Origin: Alloboseaceae bacterium BT-24-1
GTDB lineage: Bacteria > Pseudomonadota > Alphaproteobacteria > Rhizobiales > Beijerinckiaceae
Assembly (NCBI GenBank): GCA_025846845.1
Contig: JAOYTL010000006.1
Location: 310,001 to 374,000, forward strand
Reading direction: 5' to 3'
DNA length: 64,000 bases
Shown piece by piece: positions 7,519 through 14,627 of the stretch. The notes beneath the pieces were generated by a model that did no database searches, was not told where the DNA came from, and saw only the letters and a program-made list of their open reading frames with translations. The number at the start of each line of letters is the position of its first letter. Positions within the stretch are counted from its first letter, which is position 1. A program made the translations under genes and the position numbers.

Positions 7519-9066
7519 TCATTCGGCGGCCTTCCCGTCATGGTTGCCGTCGATCTCCGCCAATGGGGCTACAGCCGGACCGTTGAGCACGCTGCCATCG
7601 GGAGCAAAATGCGAGCCATGGCAGGGGCAATCCCAGCAGGTCTCCAGACTGTTCCATTGCAGATGGCAGCCAAGATGCGTGCATACCGCCGAGCGCTGAT
7701 AAAGGGTGCCATCTTCCGAGCGGTACGCTGCGATTTTGGTGAGGCCATCGCGAATGATCGCGCCTTGGCCTGGCTCCAACTCGTCGACCGAGCCGAGCTC
7801 GCCCAGTGCTAGATATTGAGCCATGTTGGCGAGCGCGGTGCTGTTCTCGGTCACGAAGGCTGCGGCCGCCTTGAATGGCTTGCGCACCGGATCATAGACA
7901 GCCGCAAAAGCGTTATCTTTGCCCTCGATGAGATCGGGAATAATTAGGCTGGCGACCACGCCATGGGTGATGCCTTGGCCTGAATCGCCGGTCGTCACAT
8001 AGGTGCGCGCCCTCTTCGATTCGCGGCCGATGAAGGCTCCATAGTCGAGGGTGTCCATCACCTGGCCCGACCAGCGGTAAAGTTCAGAGCCGAGATCGGG
8101 GATAAGCGTTTTGATCCAGGATTCGATGGCTGCAAAACGTTTTGGCGCATCATCAAATTCGCCGGTCTTATGGTCTTCACCGCCGACGATGAGCACATCC
8201 TTGCCGTTCGCACCGGCGGTCAAGCGGACATAGTGGTAGGGGTCTTCCGTATCCCAATAAAGAGCATCGGCGAGCGCGCCACGTTCGATCTCGAAGCCCA
8301 TGGCATAGGTACGATACGGCGCCTGTTTGGTGTGCAAGGCGAAAACATCGTGGATTGGCGAGTTCGTGGCGACCACGACGTCGGCAGCATCGACCGTGAG
8401 TCCGGAAGCCAGCCTGATTTGAACGCCATTCTGATCTTCGGATATCTTCTCCACGGCCGAGAAGGGATGCAGCCTGACGCCCTTGTCCTCCAGCGCTTTG
8501 GCAATCCCTTGTAGATATTTGAGCGGATGAAAGGTGGCCTGGTCGGGATAGCGCAGGTAGGGCCTGTCCTCCAGCGTTTGTAGGGGAAGCCCATTGCCGC
8601 GCTCGACCGCGACGCCAATGTCGCCGGCGGCCGAAACCTCATCATCCAACACGGATTTCTCGCTCTTCGGATCCAAGAAGAGGATGCCGTCCAGCCGACG
8701 AAACTCGCATTCGATGCCGAGCTGCGCCTGAATGGCCTCGATGCGGTCGACGGCCGCTGTTTGGCTGACTTGGAAGTCCCGGGCGAGTTCCAGGCCGCGC
8801 ATTGAAAGAAGCGCGGACAGCGAGTCATCGCAAACCGGCGCGAGATGGGCCGTCGTCCTTGCCGTCATTCCCCCCGCAATCGGCCCGCGATCGAGCACAG
8901 TGACAGAATGTCCTCGCAGCGCGAGCTCAAACGCTATCGATAGTCCCGCAATGCCAGCGCCTACCACGGCGACGTCTGTATGGGTGTTTTCGGAAAGCGG
9001 CGTGGCGTCGGGCGCAACGTCGACATCCATCCAGACCGATTGGCTGTGCTCACACATCGCGTTCAT
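7519..9066 (-). CDS. FAD-dependent oxidoreductase with C-terminal Rieske [2Fe-2S] domain
   Basis: 515 residues. N-terminal dinucleotide-binding motif VAVVGAGIAGLSIAFELALRG (first 20 of it about 32-51), DAO-type body with the substrate-binding strand region, and a C-terminal Rieske domain (about 420-510) with CTHLGC and CPCHGS carrying the two Cys and two His iron ligands. This is the architecture of a widespread 'FAD-dependent oxidoreductase/Rieske' family, thought to oxidise an amine- or glycine-like substrate and pass electrons to its own iron-sulfur centre. It starts 160 bases from a palindromic GSR-type promoter, so stress control is likely. Confidence 0.88.
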   Translation of the reverse strand: MNAMCEHSQSVWMDVDVAPDATPLSENTHTDVAVVGAGIAGLSIAFELALRGHSVTVLDRGPIAGGMTARTTAHLAPVCDDSLSALLSMRGLELARDFQVSQTAAVDRIEAIQAQLGIECEFRRLDGILFLDPKSEKSVLDDEVSAAGDIGVAVERGNGLPLQTLEDRPYLRYPDQATFHPLKYLQGIAKALEDKGVRLHPFSAVEKISEDQNGVQIRLASGLTVDAADVVVATNSPIHDVFALHTKQAPYRTYAMGFEIERGALADALYWDTEDPYHYVRLTAGANGKDVLIVGGEDHKTGEFDDAPKRFAAIESWIKTLIPDLGSELYRWSGQVMDTLDYGAFIGRESKRARTYVTTGDSGQGITHGVVASLIIPDLIEGKDNAFAAVYDPVRKPFKAAAAFVTENSTALANMAQYLALGELGSVDELEPGQGAIIRDGLTKIAAYRSEDGTLYQRSAVCTHLGCHLQWNSLETCWDCPCHGSHFAPDGSVLNGPAVAPLAEIDGNHDGKAAE

Positions 9067-9221
9067 TGGAGACTCCCATGTTGAGCCTCCAACGCTCTCG
9101 CGCTCTATCAGTTCGAGGGATTCTAAATCACCCGGGATGAATTTGGGGGCGCGGCATCACCGCGATCTCCAAACGTTGAGCCTGAAAGCGCAACATCGGA
9201 CACCTCGCTGGGCTGAGCCAT

Positions 9222-9248
9222 GGAACGAAGGGCGTAGCGGGCGGTTCC
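9222..9248. promoter_or_regulatory. Palindromic two-way GSR promoter
   Basis: Plus strand: GGAAC 9222-9226, 17 bases, GTTCC 9244-9248. Because GGAAC and GTTCC are reverse complements, the minus strand also reads GGAAC-N16-CGTT. The rightward copy faces the small gene at 9265, the leftward copy faces the FAD-Rieske gene (start 9066). Confidence 0.6.
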
Positions 9249-9264
9249 GATCCTAACGCGAAAT

Positions 9265-9561
9265 GTGCCGAGCCCTCGGCGAGGCACATCCGACCGGGGA
9301 GACCGCAATGCTGACCAATCACATACAGAATTCGCGGCGACAGCCAAGCGCGCCAACGCCCTTAGCGATGCCCCGGAAGGTTCATCCGCGGTAGAAGAAC
9401 TGAAGAACTTGGTCGCGGCGCTTCGCCAATGGGATGAGGATCACGCTCGCAAAAACCCGCATGGACCAGAGGCCAATCTCGTACCAGGGACAAACCGCAG
9501 CCCCGACGACCTTCCGGTCGCGGGTTTGCCGGGAAATCTCGGCAAACTGCATCTCGACTAA
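9265..9561 (+). CDS. Small protein with a HigA-N-like motif
   Basis: The conserved part reads EFAATAKRANALSDAPEGS, then AVEELKNLVAALRQWDEDH. The same motif (about 38 residues: helix, EGT/S-x-E, helix ending in W-E/D) occurs in the proteins at 12924 and 58871 and resembles the region before the HTH in HigA-type antitoxins. Start is uncertain. GTG 9265 is in frame but only 12 bases from the predicted transcript start. ATG 9308 has a good GGGGAG site six bases upstream but is in another frame, and a two-base slip at about 9322 would join them (MLTNH.. to TEFAATA). So the gene may be frameshifted. Function unknown. Confidence 0.5.
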   Translation: MPSPRRGTSDRGDRNADQSHTEFAATAKRANALSDAPEGSSAVEELKNLVAALRQWDEDHARKNPHGPEANLVPGTNRSPDDLPVAGLPGNLGKLHLD

Positions 9562-9652
9562 TGAGCAAGGCGAGATGGTGATCAGCTTTCGCGAGGGCGT
9601 TTCTGGCGCCGATCCTCGGTGGGCGTACACAGCTGATAATTCACCATTTATG

Positions 9653-9677
9653 GGAACATCTTGAGCAGCCTGCCGTT
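9653..9677 (+). promoter_or_regulatory. GSR (sigma-EcfG-type) promoter
   Basis: GGAAC 9653-9657, 16 bases, CGTT 9674-9677, the full consensus. It lies 43 bases before the ATG at 9720 and would serve this gene and the one at 10033. Confidence 0.7.
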
Positions 9678-9719
9678 CTGATTAGCAGCCTCACGGCGCC
9701 TTCAAAAATGGGGATAATC

Positions 9720-10019
9720 ATGAAACGTGCGCTTCTCACGATGGCTTTGTGCGCCCTGATTCCGGTCGGCGGCCTTGCACAGACGAGCACTACTTCGCCA
9801 ACGCCTGCGCCGAATGCGCCCGCCGATGCGAACGCTCCGCTTCCCGGCGCGAATAGCTTCACCGAGGGGCAGGCGAAGAGCCGCCTGGAGGCGAACGGCT
9901 ACACCAACGTCGGCGAGCTCAAGAAGGACGACAACGGTGTCTGGAAGGGCACCGCCACACATTCGGGCGCGCAGGTGACCGTCTCAGTCGATTACCGCGG
10001 CAACATCACCCGCAACTGA
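9720..10019 (+). CDS. Small secreted PepSY-like protein
   Basis: 99 residues from ATG 9720, chosen over ATG 9708 because GGGGA lies five bases before 9720. Signal peptide MKRALLTMALCALIPVGGLAQ, cut about residue 20-21, then a Thr/Pro/Ala-rich linker and a folded part: EGQAKSRLEANGYTNVGEL, then GVWKGTATHSGAQVTVSVDY, then GNI. That helix-turn-strand pattern is PepSY-like. Expected in the periplasm, function unknown. First gene behind a full GSR promoter; the next gene follows after 13 bases. Confidence 0.75.
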   Translation: MKRALLTMALCALIPVGGLAQTSTTSPTPAPNAPADANAPLPGANSFTEGQAKSRLEANGYTNVGELKKDDNGVWKGTATHSGAQVTVSVDYRGNITRN

Positions 10020-10032
10020 AAAGGAGCATCAA

Positions 10033-10572
10033 ATGACCCGCACGATCACTCGAGCCTATGATGATTACGCCGCCGCCCAGGGCGTCGTGAACCAGCTTGA
10101 GGCCGCCGGCGTCGCCAGTTCGGACATCAGTCTGTTGGGGCGTCACGAAAATGCCGACGACGACAGTAACGCCGGCGAAGGCGCGGGCATCGGCGCCGCG
10201 GTCGGTGGCGCCGCCGGTTTGCTCGCCGGTTTGGGCCTCCTTGCCATCCCTGGAGTTGGGCCCGTGGTCGCCGCCGGTTGGCTGGCTTCGACGCTGGCTG
10301 GAGCGGCGGCTGGCGGCGCGACGGGCGGAATCATCGGTGCGATGACCAGCGCTGGAGAGGACGAAGACAGCGCGCATTACTATGCCGAGACTGTTCGCAG
10401 AGGCGGCTCTGTCGTTTCTGTCCGGGCTGAAGATAGCCGGGCGGCGGAAGTCGAAGCCATCATGGACGGTGCAACGCCGATCGACCGTGAGGCTCGTCTA
10501 GCAGAATACCGACAGAGCGGGTGGAGCCGCTTCGATGAGACGGCCGCGCCGTACCGATACGGCGCCGTTTGA
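10033..10572 (+). CDS. General stress protein 17M-like protein with glycine-zipper hydrophobic core
   Basis: 179 residues. N-terminal ferredoxin-like fold: TRTITRAYDDYAAAQGVVNQ, then LEAAGVASSDISLLGR, as in GSP17M domains. Middle 55-110 is a Gly/Ala-zipper hydrophobic stretch (GAGIGAAVGGAAGLLAGLG) able to insert in membranes. The C-terminus (RRGGSVVSVRAEDSRAAEV, then IDREARLAEYR) is the second strand-helix unit. AAAGGAGC precedes the ATG. Sits in an operon with the secreted PepSY-like protein under a GSR promoter, consistent with a general stress role. Confidence 0.75.
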   Translation: MTRTITRAYDDYAAAQGVVNQLEAAGVASSDISLLGRHENADDDSNAGEGAGIGAAVGGAAGLLAGLGLLAIPGVGPVVAAGWLASTLAGAAAGGATGGIIGAMTSAGEDEDSAHYYAETVRRGGSVVSVRAEDSRAAEVEAIMDGATPIDREARLAEYRQSGWSRFDETAAPYRYGAV

Positions 10573-10586
10573 GCTAACTCCAAGAT

Positions 10587-10658
10587 CGGCGCTCCCCACA
10601 GCGCCGTGCCTCTCGCCGGTGGCTACCCACCGGCCCTTTAGCTCCATCGGCGAGAGGC
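10587..10658. ncRNA. Candidate structured RNA, copy A
   Basis: Two hairpins in a gene-free gap. Hairpin 1: CGGCGCT (10587-10593), loop CCCCAC, AGCGCCG (10600-10606). Hairpin 2: GCCTCTCGCCG (10608-10618) pairing with CGGCGAGAGGC (10648-10658), holding an inner hairpin CCGGTGG/CCACCGG. The same outer arms in the same order recur at 27340-27408 with different loops. Orientation is not known. It could also act as the terminator of the upstream stress operon. Confidence 0.4.
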
Positions 10659-10813
10659 CGAGATTTATGCGTTCCGGCTTTCGCGAACGCCATTTTCACC
10701 CGTCGGACTCTATGCGCCCGAAAATAAGAATGCACCAACCTGCCTAAACGCATGTCCGGCAGCTTCATGTGCATTTCATTTGGATAAGCCGCAACTATCG
10801 TAAGGGAGGCGCG

Positions 10814-11197
10814 TTGAATTCTAATCCATCAAAGAGTTTGCTCATGCCCCTAGTTGTCCTTGTTGTTGAAGACGATGCAATTGTCCGCATGGATACCGCC
10901 TCAATTATTGAGGAGGCCGGCTTTGAGACGATCGAAGCTGGAAATGCCGATGAAGCGATCGCCCTCCTGGAGGCCCGGGCAGATATAAAAGTTGTCTTCA
11001 CCGACATTGAGATGCCTGGGTCCATGAACGGTTTGAAGCTTGCCTTCGCAGTGCGAGACCGATGGCCGCCGATACTGATTATCATCGCGTCGGGTCGCAT
11101 CAGGCCTGATCCACATGAGATGCCCGCCGCCGTTACGTTTTTGCGCAAGCCGTACAGTGCGACCGCCGTACTTGACGCTGTTCGGCATGCCGCCTAG
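10814..11197 (+). CDS. Single-domain response regulator (receiver only)
   Basis: 127 residues from TTG 10814, which has GGGAGG four bases upstream; ATG 10844 is the alternative. One receiver domain: acidic pair VVEDDAIV, phosphoacceptor Asp in VVFTDIEMPG, conserved Ser in IIASGR (in the Thr/Ser position), and Lys in FLRKPYS. No output domain. It ends overlapping the stop of a convergent HWE histidine kinase, a common alphaproteobacterial arrangement, and is the likely phosphorylation partner of that kinase. Confidence 0.85.
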   Translation: MNSNPSKSLLMPLVVLVVEDDAIVRMDTASIIEEAGFETIEAGNADEAIALLEARADIKVVFTDIEMPGSMNGLKLAFAVRDRWPPILIIIASGRIRPDPHEMPAAVTFLRKPYSATAVLDAVRHAA

Positions 11198-12189
11198 GCG
11201 GCCAGTTTTGACGTCTTCATCTTGAGGGTAACGATGACACCCTCGGCTGACCAGTTGTAGTTAATCGACCCGGCGAGCTGGCCCGAGATGCTGCGCACGA
11301 CCAGGCGGCTGCCATAGCCACCTGCACCGTTAATGGGTTCGACGCTGGGGCCTCCGCGCTCAGTCCAGACGATCTTGACGTCCTCGTCGTCGAGGCTGCC
11401 AGAGACATCAAGCGTTCCAACGTCGGCAGAGAGAGCACCATATTTCAGCGAGTTCGTGGCAAGTTCATGGATGATAAGAGCTAGCGCCGTTGCGGCCAAC
11501 TCGCCGACACCCATACGCGGAACGGCTACGCGGATTCTGCCGCTAAAGGCGCCGGTATCTTCATAGGGGGAGAGTAGGATCGAGAGGAGGTCGCCAAGCA
11601 ACGCCGCTTGGCCTTGATGGCCGGGAAGAGGCCTCACCAAATCGTGGGCCCGTCCAAGAGCCGCCAGACGGCCCGTCAGCTCGATGGCCATCTCCTTGGC
11701 CGTCGTGGTCGAGCGGGACGAGATCTGAGTTAGTCCCGACGCGATAGCGAGCAAGTTTTTGACGCGATGGCTCATCTCCCCGGCAAGGAGTTCGTGGCCT
11801 TCCTCAGCCTGCTTGCGCCCGGTTACATCAAGGAAGATGCCGTACGCTAAACGATCGTGCGGCCCCGAGTCATCACCGATCCCGCGGGCTGAAATCCAGC
11901 GGATCTCGTCGCCGATGATAATGCGGAAGTCGATCTCGTAGGCACCGACGATGGCTCGGGTCGCCGTGAAGGCCGCCCTCACCCTATCCCGGTCCGCGGG
12001 GTGGATGCGGGCGGACAGGTCTTCAAATTTGACGTCGTCGCTTTGAGGTACGGCCCACAGCTGGAAGCCCCGCTCATCCATGGCGAACGCGTCGGTTTCG
12101 ACGTTCCAGGACCACAACGCAACACCCGCGGCGCTTATCGCGCGGCGCAGGCTTGTTGCGCTCCAGGCGCTTGGGTTCGATTCGGACAT
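11194..12189 (-). CDS. HWE-family histidine kinase with PAS domain
   Basis: 331 residues. PAS_3-type sensor domain about 20-130 (ARIHPADRDRVRAAF, then FRIIIGDEIRWISARG), then the HWE kinase core: phosphoacceptor box LLAGEMSHRVKNLLAIA (His about 141), Arg/His-rich region, LIIHELATNSLKYGAL and the diagnostic W-x-E in IVWTERGGP, with a G-box GGYGSRLV. Cytoplasmic. HWE kinases in this class of bacteria often feed the PhyR-NepR-EcfG general stress pathway, so a role in controlling the many GSR promoters here is possible but not shown. Convergent with the receiver at 10814, four bases of overlap. Confidence 0.88.
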   Translation of the reverse strand: MSESNPSAWSATSLRRAISAAGVALWSWNVETDAFAMDERGFQLWAVPQSDDVKFEDLSARIHPADRDRVRAAFTATRAIVGAYEIDFRIIIGDEIRWISARGIGDDSGPHDRLAYGIFLDVTGRKQAEEGHELLAGEMSHRVKNLLAIASGLTQISSRSTTTAKEMAIELTGRLAALGRAHDLVRPLPGHQGQAALLGDLLSILLSPYEDTGAFSGRIRVAVPRMGVGELAATALALIIHELATNSLKYGALSADVGTLDVSGSLDDEDVKIVWTERGGPSVEPINGAGGYGSRLVVRSISGQLAGSINYNWSAEGVIVTLKMKTSKLAA

Positions 12190-12256
12190 CGGCGCACTCG
12201 GGCGAGATCAAAGCGGCGGCAAATGCCATCCACTATAGAACAAGGTGGATTTTAAC

Positions 12257-12496
12257 CTAGGCACTCGGGAGATGGTCGCATCGGGTAAGCGTTCGGCCTG
12301 TCGTTTCGATCTCAAACACACAATCATCGATGAAGCGAACCGGCGTCCCGTCCTCTAGCTCATAGTCGGTTATGCTCAGATTTGGGAACGGCCGATAGAC
12401 GATGACCGTGTACTCGGTACCGCCTTCATCCTGGCAGTACTCACGACAAAGCTCGCGGCAGGCGGAGCTCGCGCCGCTAGAGATCTTGGGGTTCAT
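12257..12496 (-). CDS. Small conserved protein, paralog of 20047-20298
   Basis: 79 residues from ATG 12496 (an upstream in-frame start at 12655 has no support). Core: YTVIVYRPFPNLSITDYELE, then DGTPVRFIDDCVFEIETTGR, then TLTRC. The protein at 20047-20298 has the same core with over two thirds identity by eye. No known domain; predicted beta-rich, cytoplasmic. Found in the same stress-gene neighbourhood both times. Confidence 0.65.
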   Translation of the reverse strand: MNPKISSGASSACRELCREYCQDEGGTEYTVIVYRPFPNLSITDYELEDGTPVRFIDDCVFEIETTGRTLTRCDHLPSA

Positions 12497-12563
12497 CAAC
12501 GGCCTCGTCCTTGCACATGCATCTCCAACGCAAACGTCCCCCCAGCTTGCCATCTGCGACCGC

Positions 12564-12770
12564 TCAGTCCTTTTTGGTGGGCCGCCCAGGGTCGAGGGCG
12601 CTGGAAGATTCTGAAGGCTTCCGCTCGCCTTTGGAGCTGCGCGGCTTCGGTCCATCCTTGTTAACCGGCTCGCTAGCTGTCGGTGTCCCGGATCCGGGGC
12701 GCGGCCGGCTATCCGAGGCCCTACGCGGCTGGCCGACCGTATCGTCGTGCTCTGGCTTGCGACTGCTCAT
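12564..12770 (-). CDS. Small hydrophilic, probably disordered protein
   Basis: 68 residues from ATG 12770 with GGAGG five bases upstream. Composition is Ser, Pro, Lys, Arg, Asp and Gly with almost no hydrophobic residues (MSSRKPEHDDTVGQPRRAS at the start, GRPTKKD at the end). Similar in style to the proteins at 26444 and 26672. A GGAAC box at 12838-12834 with a CATT (not CGTT) 16 bases on may be a weak GSR promoter. Function unknown; possibly a hydrophilin-like protectant. Confidence 0.55.
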   Translation of the reverse strand: MSSRKPEHDDTVGQPRRASDSRPRPGSGTPTASEPVNKDGPKPRSSKGERKPSESSSALDPGRPTKKD

Positions 12771-12868
12771 AGCATCCTCCCTTGTTGCCCTGTCTCCCTG
12801 AGCCCGCAGGTTTAATGCCGGCCGCACGGGAAGGTTCCTAACCCTGTTGGGTATGTCGCGTCCTGGGC

Positions 12869-12893
12869 GGAACACAGCGGCGCGCGAAAGGTT
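12869..12893 (+). promoter_or_regulatory. GSR (sigma-EcfG-type) promoter
   Basis: GGAAC 12869-12873, 17 bases, GTT 12891-12893, 31 bases before the ATG at 12924. Confidence 0.6.
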
Positions 12894-12923
12894 GCGCTCA
12901 GACAGCAACTAGTGAGAACCATC

Positions 12924-13286
12924 ATGCCCAGCACCCCAGAGGTCGGCTTCGGCGGACGTGCCATATTGAATTCCGACGATTGCCTAATCGCAGAGGCGCG
13001 GATCGCAAAGCTGGCTATCGCGCCCGAAGGCTCGGACGAGGAGGCCGAGAGAGTCGGCCTGATCGATGCCGTCAACGCCTATCGGCTGGAGCAGGATTCT
13101 CCCGCAACGGCAGCCATGACCAACCCAATTAGCTCGCTGGAGCAGTATGAGGCGGCGACACAAAGAGTGGCGGAGCTCGCCAACTATGCCGAGGGTACGC
13201 CGGAGGCTGACGAGCTCGGTAGACTGGTTTCCGATATCCGCGCCTGGGAGGAAGCGAAGCAGGACAACGCACCGCGGCGGCAATGA
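12924..13286 (+). CDS. Protein with two tandem HigA-N-like motifs
   Basis: 120 residues from ATG 12924. Two copies of the same motif: first CLIAEARIAKLAIAPEGSDE with LIDAVNAYR, second QYEAATQRVAELANYAEGTP with LVSDIRAWEEA. Each is two helices joined by EGT/S-x-E. The motif also occurs in the proteins at 9265 and 58871. The nearest known relatives are the N-terminal region of HigA-type antitoxins, but there is no HTH here. Controlled by a GSR promoter; ends 28 bases from a convergent gene. Confidence 0.6.
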   Translation: MPSTPEVGFGGRAILNSDDCLIAEARIAKLAIAPEGSDEEAERVGLIDAVNAYRLEQDSPATAAMTNPISSLEQYEAATQRVAELANYAEGTPEADELGRLVSDIRAWEEAKQDNAPRRQ

Positions 13287-13313
13287 GAACTGCTTCTCAA
13301 GCTTGCTACCTTG

Positions 13314-13562
13314 CTACGACTTCGACAATCGCCGCACGTTGGCTCGCACCTTGCGCCGATAGGCTTTGACGACAGCGCTAGGATGGGTGCCCCCCATCAA
13401 CCTGCCGGCAGCTTGCATTGCGGCCGACAGCTTCTCGTCGACCATCAGCTTGGCTTCCCGATCGGCTGCTGGGCCGCCGGTGGACAGCTTGATGGTGCGC
13501 AACCAGATTGCCTGCTGCGATTCAAAGGCGAGCATCGACAGATCGAAGAACATGTTGGACAT
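13314..13562 (-). CDS. Small phasin-like protein
   Basis: 82 residues. Pattern LAFESQQAIWLRTIKLSTGG, then EKLSAAMQAAGRLM, then VVKAYRRKVRANVRRLSK, as in a family of alphaproteobacterial short helical proteins related to phasins and usually 90-130 residues. The basic end KVRANVRRL is typical. It may associate with polyester granules or membranes, or act as a helical stress protein. The ribosome site is weak (GAGG 12 bases upstream). Confidence 0.55.
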   Translation of the reverse strand: MSNMFFDLSMLAFESQQAIWLRTIKLSTGGPAADREAKLMVDEKLSAAMQAAGRLMGGTHPSAVVKAYRRKVRANVRRLSKS

Positions 13563-13648
13563 GCGTGTTGTGACCTCGTGGGTGGGGGCATGACGTGGCT
13601 AGGCCGAGGTGCTCAGCGCCCGAGCGATGGGCACCCCCGACCATTGGC

Positions 13649-14575
13649 TTAGCGAGACGATTTGTAGAGCTTGGTCGCAATCTCGAACATTTCCTCGGGC
13701 GCATAGTCCGGGGTGAAGGCGGACGGGACGCCGGTGAACTGATGGATCTTGCCACCTTCCGGCATTCCCTCCACCACCTCGAGTTCGCCTGGCGGATCAC
13801 CCGGCAAGGCCTTCTCTCCGTTCCCCCAGATGCCGGACATCTCTTTGTAGTCGGAGGGACTGAAGGTGTAGAGGCGCCGGTGTGAGCCCTCGTCGAGGTA
13901 CTTCTGGCACTCCGGGATCTTGTCGAGATTGATATTCGGCGTCGGTAGCATCTTCTCGATCTCGACGCCGGTGATCTGCTTCAGCGCCAGTGCATAGGCA
14001 TGGGCGTGAACCGAGCCGCGGACCAGGAGATAGCCGCACACCTCGCGGCCAACCGGATCTGTCAGTGTCTCGTAGACCCGCAGCTTGTGGAGGCGAGCGC
14101 CGCACTCGAGGTGGAAATTGTGCAGCAGGTCGGTCACGACATTGCCGGTCGTCGTGATGAAGTCGTTGTTCCAGGAGACGCCGTTGGCGTTGACCGGGGT
14201 CGCGCCGCCGGCATTTGACAGGAAGGCCGTTGCCAGGCGGATGTCCTGCATCGCGTTATACGGCGCGCCGGAGATGTCGCCGCCGTCGCCCTCGTCGCCG
14301 CCCGGCTTGTCGGGCCCATTGTTGAGCATGGCAACGCCGTTGCTGACCAGCTCGACATGGCCGAGCTCCTCGGCGGTGATGCTTGCCACGAGGTTGTAGA
14401 AGGGGCGCAGCTTGTCCTTGCTGCGGAAGTTGAAGCTCTGGAACATGTAGTTCCCGAGGGTCGACATCTCGCCATACTTCCCGCCGAGCAATTCCTGGAG
14501 GGCGGCCGCGGCGTTCTCGTCTTTTTTCTTCGGGGCAGGAATGTCTATCTGCAGCTTGTCGACACGTAGAAACAT
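13649..14575 (-). CDS. Manganese (non-haem) catalase
   Basis: 308 residues from ATG 14575, with GGAGA just upstream. Dimanganese ligands are visible in order: Glu in ALQELLGG, Glu and His in ITAEELGHVELV, Glu in HLECGARLHKLRVYE and His in RGSVHAHAYAL. Length and order match Mn-catalases of the ferritin-like superfamily that convert hydrogen peroxide to water and oxygen in the cytoplasm. It lies 52 bases downstream of the alcohol dehydrogenase on the same strand, so both are likely one operon under the GSR promoter at 15882-15906. Confidence 0.93.
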   Translation of the reverse strand: MFLRVDKLQIDIPAPKKKDENAAAALQELLGGKYGEMSTLGNYMFQSFNFRSKDKLRPFYNLVASITAEELGHVELVSNGVAMLNNGPDKPGGDEGDGGDISGAPYNAMQDIRLATAFLSNAGGATPVNANGVSWNNDFITTTGNVVTDLLHNFHLECGARLHKLRVYETLTDPVGREVCGYLLVRGSVHAHAYALALKQITGVEIEKMLPTPNINLDKIPECQKYLDEGSHRRLYTFSPSDYKEMSGIWGNGEKALPGDPPGELEVVEGMPEGGKIHQFTGVPSAFTPDYAPEEMFEIATKLYKSSR

Positions 14576-14627
14576 TGGTCGTCTCCTCATTGGCCCCAGC
14601 CGATTTGGAGTGTGAAGGCCGGGGCGC

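Noticed and set aside
12814..12838. GGAAC box before the 12770 gene as a GSR promoter
   Set aside because: Its -10 position reads CATT rather than CGTT, so it was not counted; the same variant is in front of the 35969 gene (36016-35992).
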